Positions 34,182 through 43,823 of a stretch of DNA of 64,000 nucleotides are shown here, piece by piece. How positions within the stretch are numbered: the first letter of the stretch is position 1; the number at the start of each line of letters is the position of its first letter. Under the pieces are notes generated by a model. That model did not search any database, was not told where the DNA came from, and worked only from the letters and a program-made list of their open reading frames with translations. Location of the stretch: NCBI RefSeq assembly GCF_017368795.1, contig NZ_JAFNLL010000010.1, forward strand, positions 1-64,000. Direction: 5' to 3'. This DNA is from Arthrobacter cavernae. Its GTDB lineage: Bacteria; Actinomycetota; Actinomycetes; Actinomycetales; Micrococcaceae. A program made the position numbers and the translations under genes.

Positions 34182-34841
34182 ATGAACTGGGATCTCGTCT
34201 GGAGTTCCTTCGGGCCGATCATCGGCGGCGCCATCACGGGGACCATCCCCCTGACCCTGGTGTCGTTCGCCTTCGGGATCCTGCTGGCCCTCGTGGTGGC
34301 ACTGATGCGGCTGAGCCCCAATCCGGTGATCACCGGCGTCGCGCGCTTCTATGTCTCCGTCATCCGCGGCACGCCCCTGCTGGTCCAGCTGTTCGTGATT
34401 TTCTACGGCCTGCCCAGCATCGGCGTGAAGCTGGACCCGTGGCCCAGCGCCATCATCGCGTTCTCCTTGAACGTGGGCGGCTACGCGGCCGAGATCATTC
34501 GCGCGGCTATCCTGTCCGTGCCCAAGGGGCAATGGGAAGCCGGGCACACCATCGGCATGTCCCGGCCGCAGACGCTGCTGCGCGTCATCCTGCCCCAGGC
34601 TGCGCGGGTGTCCGTGCCGCCGCTGTCCAACACCTTCATTTCGCTGGTCAAGGACACCTCGCTGGCGTCACTGATCCTGGTGACCGAGCTCTTCCGCAAC
34701 GCCCAGCAGATCGCCGCCTTCAGCCAGGAGTTCATGATCCTGTACCTGCAGGCGGCCCTGGTGTACTGGGTCATCTGCCTCGTCCTCTCCACCGGGCAAT
34801 CCGTGCTGGAGAAGAGATTGGACCGCTATGTCGCCCACTGA
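34182..34841 (+). CDS. Polar amino acid ABC importer permease
   Basis: Inner-membrane subunit of 219 residues with about five helices. The family segment for contact with the ATPase (EAA-like loop) is in SVPKGQWEAGHTIGMSRPQT followed by LLRVILPQAARVSVPPLSN, and FYVSVIRGTPLLVQLF is typical of HisM/GlnP-type permeases. It likely works as a homodimer since only one permease gene is present. Its 3' end overlaps the ATPase gene by 14 bases. Confidence 0.93.
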   Translation: MNWDLVWSSFGPIIGGAITGTIPLTLVSFAFGILLALVVALMRLSPNPVITGVARFYVSVIRGTPLLVQLFVIFYGLPSIGVKLDPWPSAIIAFSLNVGGYAAEIIRAAILSVPKGQWEAGHTIGMSRPQTLLRVILPQAARVSVPPLSNTFISLVKDTSLASLILVTELFRNAQQIAAFSQEFMILYLQAALVYWVICLVLSTGQSVLEKRLDRYVAH

Positions 34842-35673
34842 CGCGCCTGACCAGCGCGAACCAGCCCAGCACGAACCAGGCCGGCGCGAACCGCGCGTCA
34901 CCACCGTGCTGTCCGCCCGGAACCTGGCCAAGGCCTTCGGCAGCAACGTGGTGCTGCGCGACATCGACCTCGACATCCGCCGCGGCCAGGTGGTGGCCCT
35001 GATCGGGCCATCCGGCTCGGGCAAAACCACCGTGCTCCGCTCGCTGAACGGCCTCGAAGTGCCCGACGCCGGTACTGTCACCTTCGCTGGGTCAGCTGCC
35101 TCTGCGGGTCCCGGGCTTGCAATCGATTTCTCCGCCAAAGTGGGCAAGAAGGACATCGCCGCGCTCCGTGACCGCAGCGCCATGGTCTTCCAGCACTACA
35201 ACCTGTTCCCCCACATGACGGTGCTGAAGAACATCATCGAGGGCCCGGTCCAGGTCCAGAAGCGGCCGCGTGCCGAGGCCATCGAGGAAGCCGAGCGCCT
35301 GCTGGCCCGGGTGGGCCTCGCGGACAAACGCGACTCCTACCCCTTTGAACTGTCCGGCGGCCAGCAGCAGCGCGTCGGCATCGTGCGGGCCCTGGCCCTG
35401 AAGCCGCAGCTGCTGCTCTTTGACGAGCCCACTTCCGCCCTGGATCCCGAGCTGGTGGGCGAGGTCCTGGGTGTCATCAAGGAGCTGGCCGAGGAAGGCT
35501 GGACCATGGTGATCGTGACCCACGAGCTCGCGTTCGCCCAGCATGTGGCCGACGAGGTCATCTTCATGGACGGCGGCGTGGTGGTGGAACGCGGACCGGC
35601 CGCCGAAGTGCTCCGGGCGCCCCGGCAGGAGCGCACCAAACTGTTCGTCAAACGGCTGCAGCACGACGTCTGA
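34828..35673 (+). CDS. Polar amino acid ABC importer ATPase
   Basis: Energises the importer with the two genes before it. The 281-residue protein has Walker A GPSGSGKTT, Q-loop VFQHYNLFPHMT, signature LSGGQQQRV, Walker B LLLFDEPTSALDP and the switch His in VTHELAFA, all of the GlnQ/HisP group. An N-terminal stretch of about 25 charged residues with repeated QREP/HEP/RREP units precedes the usual start; the ATG at 34828 may be used, or translation may begin later, near the GTG at 34900. Confidence 0.93.
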   Translation: MSPTDAPDQREPAQHEPGRREPRVTTVLSARNLAKAFGSNVVLRDIDLDIRRGQVVALIGPSGSGKTTVLRSLNGLEVPDAGTVTFAGSAASAGPGLAIDFSAKVGKKDIAALRDRSAMVFQHYNLFPHMTVLKNIIEGPVQVQKRPRAEAIEEAERLLARVGLADKRDSYPFELSGGQQQRVGIVRALALKPQLLLFDEPTSALDPELVGEVLGVIKELAEEGWTMVIVTHELAFAQHVADEVIFMDGGVVVERGPAAEVLRAPRQERTKLFVKRLQHDV

Positions 35674-35707
35674 ACGGCGGGCTGCTCCGCCGGCAGCGCG
35701 CCCGAGG

Positions 35708-38700
35708 TCACCGGCTGAAGCGCAGGGTCACCAGCTGGAAGGGACGCAGCACCAGTTCCGCGGAGTCCGTGCCGGCCGCCACGCCGGGAGCGTCGACGGC
35801 CCGCTCCAGGAGGTCCACGGACTGCACATTGCGCGTCTCAAAGTTGGCCGCCACGACGCCGGCGGAGCGCTGCCCCAGCGACTCGTAGAGCCGCACAATG
35901 ACATCCCCGGAGCCGTCCTCGGCCAGCTTGACGGCCTCAACCACCAGGGCCGGGTTGGAGACCGTAAAGAGCGGTTCGACGGCCTTGGCACCCTTGACGA
36001 GCCGGGGCTTGAGGTTGGTGCGGTAGCCCTCCTCCACTGCCTCCGCGATCCCCGCTCCGGGCCTGATGCTCAGGTCCAGGACATGTTCGCCGCGGTCCGC
36101 CTGCGGGTCCGGGAACTTGGCGGCGCGCAGCAGGGACACCCGGACGTTGGTGGTGGTGCCGCCGTCGTCCCTGATGGCCCGGGTGACGTCGTGTCCGTAG
36201 CTGGAGGCATTCGTCACCGCCACCCCGTAGCCGGGCTCGCCGACGTGGATCCAGCGGTGCGCACAGATTTCGAACTTCGCCGCCTCCCACGAGGTGTTGG
36301 TGTGGGTGGCACGGAAGATGTGGCCGAACTGGGTTTCCGCGGCCGAACGGTCCGCGCGGACGTCCAGGGGGAAGCCGATCTTGAGCAGCTTTTCGCGTTC
36401 CTGCCAGTCCACGGCCGTGGAAATCCCCAGCGACGCGGCGCCGGCCTCGAGCGAGATCCGCTGCGTGACCGCGGAGTTCCCCACCGTCCGTTCCACCACG
36501 ACGACGGCGTCCCCGCCGTGCTGCTCAAGCGTCAGCGATTGCGCCTCCGTCACCGAGGTGACGTTGCGCCGGTAGAACTCGTCGATGTCCCAGGCGTCCC
36601 ATTCGTTGGGGGTGTCCCGGTGCAGTTCCAGGTGGTTGCCGAACTGCCCGGGGGCGATCGCTTCGCGGCCGCTGGCGTGGTCCACGAGGGAGGTCAGCAG
36701 CCCCTTCGCGTCCAGGACGGCGCGCACGATGCCGTTGTCCAGGATGTAGCCGCCGGCCGATTCGGTCACGGCCACCGGCCGGGCAGTGTGCACCGGTTCG
36801 GCGGCCGCGAGGGCCTGGACACCGTTGCGGGGGTGCGGGGCGGCGTTGAGCAGGAATTCCTTGGTGCCCTTGCCGAGCAGGGCCCCGGCGGCCTCCGCGA
36901 TGATGGCCTCCAGGTCCCGGGCCACGGCGGCATAGTTCCGCTCGGCGTCCTGGTGGACCCAGGCAATGGAACTGCCGGGCAGGATGTCGTGGAACTGCTG
37001 CAGCAGCACCAGGCGCCACAAGCGCTTGAGCTCCGCGGCAGGGTAGGCGAAGGCGCCGCCCGAGCGGACGGCCGCCGTCGAGCACCACAGCTCTGCCTCA
37101 CGCAGCAGGTGCTCGCTGCGGCGGTTGCCCTGTTTGGTGTTGGCCTGGCTCGTGTAGGTGCCGCGGTGCAGTTCGAGGTACATCTCCCCCACCCAGACGG
37201 GAAGGTTCGGGTCCTCGGCCTCGGCCCGGGTGAAGAAGTCCTTGGCGGTGCCCATCCGGACCTTGGGCGATCCTTCGAGGTCCGCGGTGCGGTGCGCGGC
37301 GGCCACCATTTCGCGCGTGGGTCCGCCGCCGCCGTCGCCGTATCCGAAGGGGACCAGCGAGATGCGGCCGCGGCCATGGTCGCGGTAATTGCGCTCGGCG
37401 TGCGCGAGCTCGCGGCCGCTCAGCTCGGAGTTGTAGGTGTCCACGGGCGGGAAATGCGTGAACAGCCTGGTGCCGTCGATGCCCTCCCAGTTGAAGGTGT
37501 GGTGCGGCATCCGGTTGACCTGGTTCCAGGAGATCTTCTGCGTGAGGAACCAGCGCGAGCCAGCGGACTTGACGATCTGCGGCAAGGCACCGGAGTAGCC
37601 GAAGGAATCGGGCAGCCAGGCCTCCTGGCAGTCGACGTCGAACTCCTTCAGGAAGAAGCTCTTGCCCTCCACGAATTGGCGCGCCATGGCCTCGCCGCCG
37701 GGCATGTTGGTGTCCGATTCCACCCACATGCCGCCCACGGGCATGAACTGGCCGCTCTTGACCTTTTCGCGGATGCGGATGAAGAGCTCCGGGTAGAACT
37801 CCTTGATCCAGGCAAGCTGCTGGGCGGACGAGCAGGAGAACACGAAGTCCGGGTGCTCGTCCATGAGTGCCACGACGTTGGAGAACGTCCGGGCGCATTT
37901 GCGGATGGTTTCGCGGACCGGCCAGAGCCAGGCCGAGTCGATGTGGGCGTGGCCCGTGGCGAGAAGTTCGTGCGCGGAGGCGTAGGCGGGCCGGCTGAGG
38001 ACCCCGGCCAGGGCTGCCCGGCCTGCGGCGGCGGTTCCGGCGACGTCCTCCGGGTCCATGGTGTCCAGCATGCGCTCGAGGGCCCGCAGGATCTCGTGGC
38101 GCCGGGGCTGGTCCATGGGAAGTTCGTGCATGAGCCCGCTGAGGGTCCAGATGTCCTGGTTCAACTCCCAAACGGTTTCGTTGAGTTCGGCGATGGCGAT
38201 GCGGCCCAGCCGGTATTTGGGCTCGTCCCCCGAGCTCGCTTTGTCGCCCAGCGGCGTCTCGGCGAAGCTCCAGCCCTGCGCAACATCGGGGTTGGCGGCC
38301 GCTTCCACGTAGAAGTCCACGGACATTCCGCTGCCCAGCATCTTGAGCGGGACGTGGTGGTTGCGCGGCGAGATGGCCTTGATGATGCTGCCGTCCGGGC
38401 GCCAGGCAATGCCTTCGCACTGGAAGCCGGGGGCGTCGGCGCTGAAGCCGAGGTCCACCACGATCTCCACGGCGGTGCCCTCCGTGGTGCCCCAGCCCTC
38501 CGGGACTTCGCCCTGCAGCCGGAGCCACTTGGTGCTCCAGGGCTTGCCCCAGGCCGCGTTGTGTTCCTGCTCGACGAAGGGCTGGTGCAGCGCCTTGGCA
38601 GCGGGCACGGGTTCGCCGGGAACGTCCCAGCTGCTTAGGGAAAGGGGCACCGAGCGGCCGTAGATGGCAGGGAAGAGCCGCTCCCGAACAAATCGATCGA

Positions 38701-38734
38701 GGCGTTTCTCTGTGATCCGTCGGTCATCGTGCAA
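35708..38734 (-). CDS. Alpha-mannosidase, glycoside hydrolase family 38
   Basis: Retaining, metal-dependent enzyme of 1008 residues that removes alpha-mannosyl residues; no signal peptide, so cytoplasmic. The zinc-site motif ATGHAHIDSAWLWP is at about residue 265 and the nucleophile Asp in EAWLPDSFGYS at about residue 378, both complete. The length is that of bacterial GH38 enzymes with C-terminal beta domains. The start is TTG at 38734 with GGGAG 7 bases upstream. Single gene; it may recycle mannosides or take up breakdown products, and no linked transporter was found. Confidence 0.93.
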   Translation of the reverse strand: MHDDRRITEKRLDRFVRERLFPAIYGRSVPLSLSSWDVPGEPVPAAKALHQPFVEQEHNAAWGKPWSTKWLRLQGEVPEGWGTTEGTAVEIVVDLGFSADAPGFQCEGIAWRPDGSIIKAISPRNHHVPLKMLGSGMSVDFYVEAAANPDVAQGWSFAETPLGDKASSGDEPKYRLGRIAIAELNETVWELNQDIWTLSGLMHELPMDQPRRHEILRALERMLDTMDPEDVAGTAAAGRAALAGVLSRPAYASAHELLATGHAHIDSAWLWPVRETIRKCARTFSNVVALMDEHPDFVFSCSSAQQLAWIKEFYPELFIRIREKVKSGQFMPVGGMWVESDTNMPGGEAMARQFVEGKSFFLKEFDVDCQEAWLPDSFGYSGALPQIVKSAGSRWFLTQKISWNQVNRMPHHTFNWEGIDGTRLFTHFPPVDTYNSELSGRELAHAERNYRDHGRGRISLVPFGYGDGGGGPTREMVAAAHRTADLEGSPKVRMGTAKDFFTRAEAEDPNLPVWVGEMYLELHRGTYTSQANTKQGNRRSEHLLREAELWCSTAAVRSGGAFAYPAAELKRLWRLVLLQQFHDILPGSSIAWVHQDAERNYAAVARDLEAIIAEAAGALLGKGTKEFLLNAAPHPRNGVQALAAAEPVHTARPVAVTESAGGYILDNGIVRAVLDAKGLLTSLVDHASGREAIAPGQFGNHLELHRDTPNEWDAWDIDEFYRRNVTSVTEAQSLTLEQHGGDAVVVVERTVGNSAVTQRISLEAGAASLGISTAVDWQEREKLLKIGFPLDVRADRSAAETQFGHIFRATHTNTSWEAAKFEICAHRWIHVGEPGYGVAVTNASSYGHDVTRAIRDDGGTTTNVRVSLLRAAKFPDPQADRGEHVLDLSIRPGAGIAEAVEEGYRTNLKPRLVKGAKAVEPLFTVSNPALVVEAVKLAEDGSGDVIVRLYESLGQRSAGVVAANFETRNVQSVDLLERAVDAPGVAAGTDSAELVLRPFQLVTLRFSR

Positions 38735-38925
38735 TGAAGTTCTCCCTGGGCGCTTGACGGAGTCTCAATGCTTCGTGCCGGCAATTCCCAGCCTAGTCAC
38801 GCGTGGTTGCATTTCCTAAGGCAACTTCGACTCCATTCGATGGATAAATCTACGGGGTTTGCCGACCCTTGCCAAGTGATTGTCAACTATCCGCACTGAG
38901 TGTGGTGTGGGGATGGTTCGGCAGC

Positions 38926-39795
38926 CTACGGCTCAGCGGCGCCTGACACAATCCGTTCCCGGCCGGCGTACACGTTCAGGCTGTGGCCCCGGCTGAAGCC
39001 AGCCAGGGTGATGCCGGCGTCCTCGGCCAGTTCCACGGCCAGGCTCGACGGCGCGCTGACGGCCGCAAGCACCGGAATCCCGGCCATGGCCGCCTTTTGG
39101 ACGAGCTCGAAGGAGGCCCGGCCCGAGACCTGCAGCACGGTGCCGCGCAGCGGCAGCATCCCGGCCCGCAGCGCCCAGCCCACCACCTTGTCCACCGCGT
39201 TGTGCCGGCCCACGTCTTCGCGCAGGCACAGCAGCTCGGTACCGCCGTCGTCGTGGATCCTGAAAAGCCCGGCCGCGTGCACTCCCCCGGTCTTGTCGAA
39301 CACCGCCTGCGCCTCGCGTAGGCGGTCCGGCAGGGCCGCGAGGGCCTCCACCGGAAGCCGCACCGGGTCATCCGCGGGGCTGTGGTGCGAGGACTTGCGC
39401 ACGGCGTCGATGGAGTCCGTGCCGCAGATCCCGCAGGAGCTGGAGGTGTAGACATTCCGTCCCGTTTCGGGACGCACGACGTCGGGACGCAGCTGGGCGT
39501 CCACCACATTGAACGTCTGGACACCGTTCTCGTCCTCGCCGGAGCAGAAACGCTCAGAGATCAGCTGCGTCGGCTCCCAGACGATGCCCTCGGAGACCAG
39601 AAACCCGGCCACCAGATCGAAATCATCCCCCGGAGTCCGCATGGTCACGGAGAAGGACATGTTGCCCAGCCGGATCTCGAGCGGCTCCTCGACGGCCAGG
39701 ACGTCTTCCTTGAAGCGCACCGGGTACTGCAGCGCCTGCTCCGAACCGTCAAGGACGAACCTGTGCACCTTGCGGCGCTGCGTCACGCGGCCCAT
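38926..39795 (-). CDS. fdhD: Formate dehydrogenase accessory sulfurtransferase FdhD
   Basis: Transfers sulfur to the molybdenum cofactor before insertion into formate-dehydrogenase-like enzymes. The 289-residue protein has the catalytic cysteine motif SSSCGICGTDS and a downstream CLREDVGRHNAVDKVVG with the nucleotide-like binding pocket, both hallmarks of FdhD. The ATG at 39795 comes one base after the stop of the fdhF-like gene and gives the standard length; an earlier GTG would add ten residues. It clearly serves the molybdoenzyme before it. Confidence 0.94.
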   Translation of the reverse strand: MGRVTQRRKVHRFVLDGSEQALQYPVRFKEDVLAVEEPLEIRLGNMSFSVTMRTPGDDFDLVAGFLVSEGIVWEPTQLISERFCSGEDENGVQTFNVVDAQLRPDVVRPETGRNVYTSSSCGICGTDSIDAVRKSSHHSPADDPVRLPVEALAALPDRLREAQAVFDKTGGVHAAGLFRIHDDGGTELLCLREDVGRHNAVDKVVGWALRAGMLPLRGTVLQVSGRASFELVQKAAMAGIPVLAAVSAPSSLAVELAEDAGITLAGFSRGHSLNVYAGRERIVSGAAEP

Positions 39796-39796
39796 C

Positions 39797-42112
39797 TCAG
39801 ACGCCCGCGCCCTCTGTGGCGGCATGCTTCACGAAGCGCACCGTCATGGCCTTGTAGCCGGGTGTGTTGGATTCGCGGGCCACCAGTTCACGGTGCACCA
39901 GGGCGTTCGCTTCCGGGAAGTACGCGGCGGCGCAGCCCTTGGCTGTGGGGTAGGCCACCAGGCGGAACTTGTCGGCCCGCCGCTCCGTGCCGCCGAAGGT
40001 GGAGATCACATCCACCATGTCGCGGTCCGCGAACCCGAGCTCGCGGAGGTCGTCCTCATGGACCAGGACCACCCTGCGGCCCTCGGACACGCCGCGGTAG
40101 CGGTCGTCGAGGCCGTAGAAGGTGGTGTTGTACTGGTCATGGCTGCGGACCGTCTGCAGGATCAGGTGGCCTTCCGGGGCCTCGAGGTATTCGAGCGGGC
40201 TCACCGTGAACCGGGCCTTGCCGATATCCGTGGCGAAGGTGCGGGTATCGCGCGGCGGGTTGGGCAGCACGAAGCCGTTCTTGGTGCGGACCCGGGTGTT
40301 GAAGTCCTCGAAGCCCGGGATCACGCGGGAAATGTGGTCCCGGATGACGTCGTAGTCCTCGGCCATCGCGCGCCAGTCCACTGGGTGGTCATCGCCGAGC
40401 ACGGCCTGTGCCATGCGCGCCACGATGACGGGTTCGCTGAGCAGGTGCTCCGAAACCGGTGTCAGGCGCCCCTGGGTGGAGTGGATGACGGACATGGAGT
40501 CCTCCACCGAGAGGAACTGCTTGCCCTTGGGGTGTTTGTCGTCGGTGTCCGTGCGGCCCAGGGTGGGCAGGATCAGGGACGTCTGGCCGTGCACCACGTG
40601 GGCCCGGTTGGGCTTGGTGGAGATGTGCACGGTCAGCCCGGCCTTCCGCAGCCCCGCCTCCAGGGCCACGGTGTCCGATCCTGCGGCCGCGAAGTTGCCT
40701 CCCATGGAGACAAACACGTCCACCTCGCCCTTTTCCAGGGCGTGCTGGGTTTCCACGGAGTCATGGCCGTGTTCCCGCGGCATGGCGAAGCCGAATTCCT
40801 TGTCCAGGGCGGCAAGGAACTTCTCGGTCGGTTTCTCCCAGATGCCCATGGTGCGGTCGCCCTGGACGTTGGAGTGCCCGCGGACAGGGCAGGCGCCGGC
40901 GCCGCGCTTGCCGAAGTTCCCCTGCAGGAGCAGGAGGTTGATGATTTCGCGCAGGGTGTCCACCGAGTGCGGCTGCTGGGTCAGGCCCAGCGCCCAGCAG
41001 ATGATGGTGCCCTTGGAGGCGGCCAGCATGCCGGAAACCTTGGTGATTTCGATGCGGCTGAGCCCGGTGGCCCGTTCCGTCTCGGCCCAATCCAGGGTGG
41101 CCCGCGCCTCGGTGTAGGCCTCGAAGCCGTCCGTCTGGGCCGCGATGAACTCGTGGTCCACCACCGTTCCGGGCGCGCGCTTCTCCTCCTCCAACAGCAG
41201 GTGGCCCAAGGCCTGGAAGAGGGCGAGGTCGCCGCCCACCTTGATCTGCAGGAATTCGTCGGCGATATCCGTGCCGCCGCCGATCACACCGCTGAGGGAC
41301 TGCGGGTCCTTGAAGTTCAGCAGGCCTGCCTCGGGCAGCGGGTTGACGGCCACCACCTTGCCGCCGTTGTTCTTGCAGTCACGCAGCGCGGAGAGCATGC
41401 GGGGGTGGTTGGTGCCGGGGTTCTGTCCCACCACCAGCACCAGCTGGGCCTCGTGGATGTCCTCGAGGGAGACCGTGCCCTTGCCGATGCCGATGGTCGG
41501 GTTCAGGGCGCTGCCGGAGGACTCGTGGCACATGTTGGAGCAGTCGGGCAGGTTGTTGGTGCCCAGGCTCCGGGCGAAGAGCTGGTACATGAACGCGGTC
41601 TCGTTGGCCGTGCGGCCGGAGGTGTAGAAGACGCAGCGGTCCGGGGTGGTGGCGTTGACGTGCTCGCCGATCAGGGCGAAAGCCTCGGCCCAGCTGATGG
41701 GTGAATAGTGGGTGTCGCCGGGCCGGACCACCACGGGCTCGGAGATGCGTCCCTGGCTGCCGAGCCAGTACTCGGTCTTCTCCTCGAGTTCGGCCAGCGA
41801 GTGCTTGGCCCAGAATCCGGCGTCGACGATGCGGGTGGTGCTTTCCTCGGCAATGGCCTTGGCACCGTTCTCGCAGAACTCGGCGGGGCTGCGTTTTCCG
41901 GTGATGGACTCGGGCCAGGCGCAGCCAGGGCAGTCGAAGCCATCGTGCTGGTTGACGCGCAGCATGGACTTCACGGTCCGGCTCACGCCGGCCTGGGCCA
42001 GCCCCCGTTCCAGGGCGACGGTGACAGCCTTGACACCTGCGGCCGATCGTTTGGGCGTGTGGATCTGGAGGTCATCTTCATTGATGTCCTGCTCGGGGGC
42101 ATGCCTGTTCAT
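39797..42112 (-). CDS. FdhF/YdeP family molybdopterin oxidoreductase
   Basis: Large cytoplasmic molybdenum enzyme of 771 residues related to formate dehydrogenase H. An N-terminal Cys pair is in HDGFDCPGCAWPE, unlike the four-cysteine cluster site of classic FdhF, so the enzyme belongs to the YdeP-like branch that lacks the full cluster motif. The Moco-binding regions TSGRTANETAFMYQ, LVVGQNPGTNHPRML and CPVRGHSNVQGDRTMGI are present, and a C-terminal molydopterin dinucleotide-binding domain follows (about 640-760). True substrate is not certain; formate or an acid-stress redox role are suggested for relatives. First in a row with fdhD. Confidence 0.9.
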   Translation of the reverse strand: MNRHAPEQDINEDDLQIHTPKRSAAGVKAVTVALERGLAQAGVSRTVKSMLRVNQHDGFDCPGCAWPESITGKRSPAEFCENGAKAIAEESTTRIVDAGFWAKHSLAELEEKTEYWLGSQGRISEPVVVRPGDTHYSPISWAEAFALIGEHVNATTPDRCVFYTSGRTANETAFMYQLFARSLGTNNLPDCSNMCHESSGSALNPTIGIGKGTVSLEDIHEAQLVLVVGQNPGTNHPRMLSALRDCKNNGGKVVAVNPLPEAGLLNFKDPQSLSGVIGGGTDIADEFLQIKVGGDLALFQALGHLLLEEEKRAPGTVVDHEFIAAQTDGFEAYTEARATLDWAETERATGLSRIEITKVSGMLAASKGTIICWALGLTQQPHSVDTLREIINLLLLQGNFGKRGAGACPVRGHSNVQGDRTMGIWEKPTEKFLAALDKEFGFAMPREHGHDSVETQHALEKGEVDVFVSMGGNFAAAGSDTVALEAGLRKAGLTVHISTKPNRAHVVHGQTSLILPTLGRTDTDDKHPKGKQFLSVEDSMSVIHSTQGRLTPVSEHLLSEPVIVARMAQAVLGDDHPVDWRAMAEDYDVIRDHISRVIPGFEDFNTRVRTKNGFVLPNPPRDTRTFATDIGKARFTVSPLEYLEAPEGHLILQTVRSHDQYNTTFYGLDDRYRGVSEGRRVVLVHEDDLRELGFADRDMVDVISTFGGTERRADKFRLVAYPTAKGCAAAYFPEANALVHRELVARESNTPGYKAMTVRFVKHAATEGAGV

Positions 42113-42166
42113 GGCTACATCATTGCAAGCCGTGCCCCGCGTTGCCAGCCGTGACCAGATTCCGGC

Positions 42167-43519
42167 TCAGCCGCCCAGGGCGCTCCAGTCCACGGGCCCG
42201 GATGGCGCCTTGCGGGGTGGCCTGGCCGGGGGCTTCCGGGGCTTCGACTCCGCGGTGTCGGGAACCGGCAACGGCTTGCCCCAGGGCAGCGCGAAGGCCT
42301 GTACAGGCTCACCCAGCTGGACGCCGTGGGGCGGCACCACCATGACGCCGTCCGCGGCGGCGAGGCCCCGCATCATGCCCGGCCCGGCATGCTGGGCCGG
42401 AGACGCCAGCCCGTAGACGAACCTGAACGGCAGCAGCCTCGTGCGGCCGGGATCGGCGTCGAGCATGGCACCGCACGGGACCTCGCCGATGTCCGCAAGC
42501 GGGCGATGGCCGAGTGCCGCGAGCAGCGGCGCGCCCACCGTGAAGAGTGCCATCATGGCCGCGAGCGGGTTGCCGGGAAGCCCCAGGACGAAGCGGCCGT
42601 CGGGCAGCTCGGCCAGCACCGCGGGGTGGCCGGGGCGCATGGCGATGCCGTCGATCAGCAGGCGGCCGCCGAGCTGGGCGACGGCGTTGCGGAAGTGGTC
42701 CGTGCCGGAGCGGCCCGTGCCGCCGGTGGTGATGACGACGTCGGCCGGTGGCGCGTCGGGGGCCGGTTCGGCGTCCTCGAGGGCCTCGAACCATTCCTCG
42801 TAGGAGTCGCCCACCTTGAGCTGTTCGCCGGCGATGCCGCCGAGGAGTTCGACGACGGCGCCCAGCTGGGGGCCGAAGGTATCGCGGACCTGGCCGGGCG
42901 CCGGCATGCCCGAGGTCACCACTTCGGAGCCGGTCATCAGGAACTTCACCAGCGGCTTGCCGAGGACGGCGACGTCGTCCCGGCCGGCCAGGGCGGCCAG
43001 GGCCAGGTGCGCCGGGTTGAGCACCGTGCCGGCCTTGATCAGCAGCTCGCCGGCCGCGGCTTCTTCTGCGGCCTTGCGGATGTGCTGGCCGTTGCGCGGT
43101 TCCCCGGGCTTGGCCGATCCGCCCAGTGCGAGCACGGGCAGGCCCTCTTCATCCTGGGTGATCACGCCGCTTTCGCTGCGCAGTACGGCCTTGGCCCCGG
43201 GCGGTATCAGGCCACCGGTGACGATCTGGCTGGCCTGGTGCGGGGCGAGACGCTGGCCGGGTTCGGCGAGGACCCACGGCCCGCTGCCGTTCACGGCCCA
43301 GCCATCCATGGCCGAGGAGGCGTAGTGCGGCAGGTCCTGCAGGGCGAGAACATCGGAGGCAAGGGTGCGGCCGAGGGCAGCCGTGAGCGGAACGGGGCCC
43401 GCGGGGATGGGAGTTGCGCAGTCGAAGGCGCGCTGGCGGGCCTCGTGCCAGGTGTGTGCCAGGCGGTGGCCCGTGTCCGGGGCATCGGGTTCGGTGCCCT
43501 GGCCGGGGGCATCCGTCAT
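42167..43519 (-). CDS. moeA: Molybdopterin molybdotransferase
   Basis: Inserts molybdate into adenylated molybdopterin in the last common step of cofactor synthesis. The 450-residue protein has the MoeA layout: PLTAALGRTLASDVLALQDLP, HYASSAMDGWAV, the binding segment VVITTGGTGRSGTDHFRNA (about residue 258) and PGNPLAAMMALF. The C-terminus is extended by a proline-rich tail (RKPPARPPRKAPSG). ATG at 43519 overlaps the stop of the DUF6457 gene. Lies between that gene and the molybdoenzyme, so the cluster makes and uses one cofactor. Confidence 0.94.
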   Translation of the reverse strand: MTDAPGQGTEPDAPDTGHRLAHTWHEARQRAFDCATPIPAGPVPLTAALGRTLASDVLALQDLPHYASSAMDGWAVNGSGPWVLAEPGQRLAPHQASQIVTGGLIPPGAKAVLRSESGVITQDEEGLPVLALGGSAKPGEPRNGQHIRKAAEEAAAGELLIKAGTVLNPAHLALAALAGRDDVAVLGKPLVKFLMTGSEVVTSGMPAPGQVRDTFGPQLGAVVELLGGIAGEQLKVGDSYEEWFEALEDAEPAPDAPPADVVITTGGTGRSGTDHFRNAVAQLGGRLLIDGIAMRPGHPAVLAELPDGRFVLGLPGNPLAAMMALFTVGAPLLAALGHRPLADIGEVPCGAMLDADPGRTRLLPFRFVYGLASPAQHAGPGMMRGLAAADGVMVVPPHGVQLGEPVQAFALPWGKPLPVPDTAESKPRKPPARPPRKAPSGPVDWSALGG

Positions 43520-43803
43520 TCGGCGTCGGCCCCGGTACCCGTGTATTCCGTCGCCAGCCTGCGGGCCAGACCCATGGCCGCAGCCATCGAGGCAGCGTCC
43601 TGTGCCTCGCCGGAGCCGGACGCACGGCCGGCGGCGAGGCCGGCAATGAAGGTGGTCAGCGGGGCAGCCGGGCGGATCACGGAGTGGGCGGCGACTCCGG
43701 CGAGGGACAGGACCTCGTTAATGTCGACGTCGATGTCTTCAAGTTCAAATGCCTGCAGCAGGGCGCGGCACCATTCCTCGAGCGTCTCTTCCTGGCTCTT
43801 CAT
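43516..43803 (-). CDS. DUF6457 domain protein in the molybdenum cofactor cluster
   Basis: A 95-residue acidic protein, mainly helical: ETLEEWCRALLQAFELEDID, then VLSLAGVAAHSVIRPAAPLT and TFIAGLAAGRA. I recognise it as the DUF6457 family, found beside mobA/moeA in actinobacteria, with no known function. ATG at 43803 sits 5 bases after GGAGG. It is coupled to moeA (ATGA overlap) and 20 bases after mobA. A role as a small chaperone or scaffold for cofactor transfer is a guess. Confidence 0.85.
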   Translation of the reverse strand: MKSQEETLEEWCRALLQAFELEDIDVDINEVLSLAGVAAHSVIRPAAPLTTFIAGLAAGRASGSGEAQDAASMAAAMGLARRLATEYTGTGADAE

Positions 43804-43823
43804 GTCCGCCTCCACAGATCGGT

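Noticed and set aside
34857-34900. Short repeat units in the ATPase N-terminus as a CRISPR-like or functional repeat
   Set aside because: The units (about QREP, HEP, RREP) are few, imperfect and coding or just upstream of a later start; no array structure.
35543-38638. A very long open frame on the plus strand opposite the alpha-mannosidase
   Set aside because: It mirrors the codon pattern of a GH38 gene with intact catalytic motifs; its translation is low-complexity Gly/Val/Asp/His with no fold. Typical of high-GC antisense frames.
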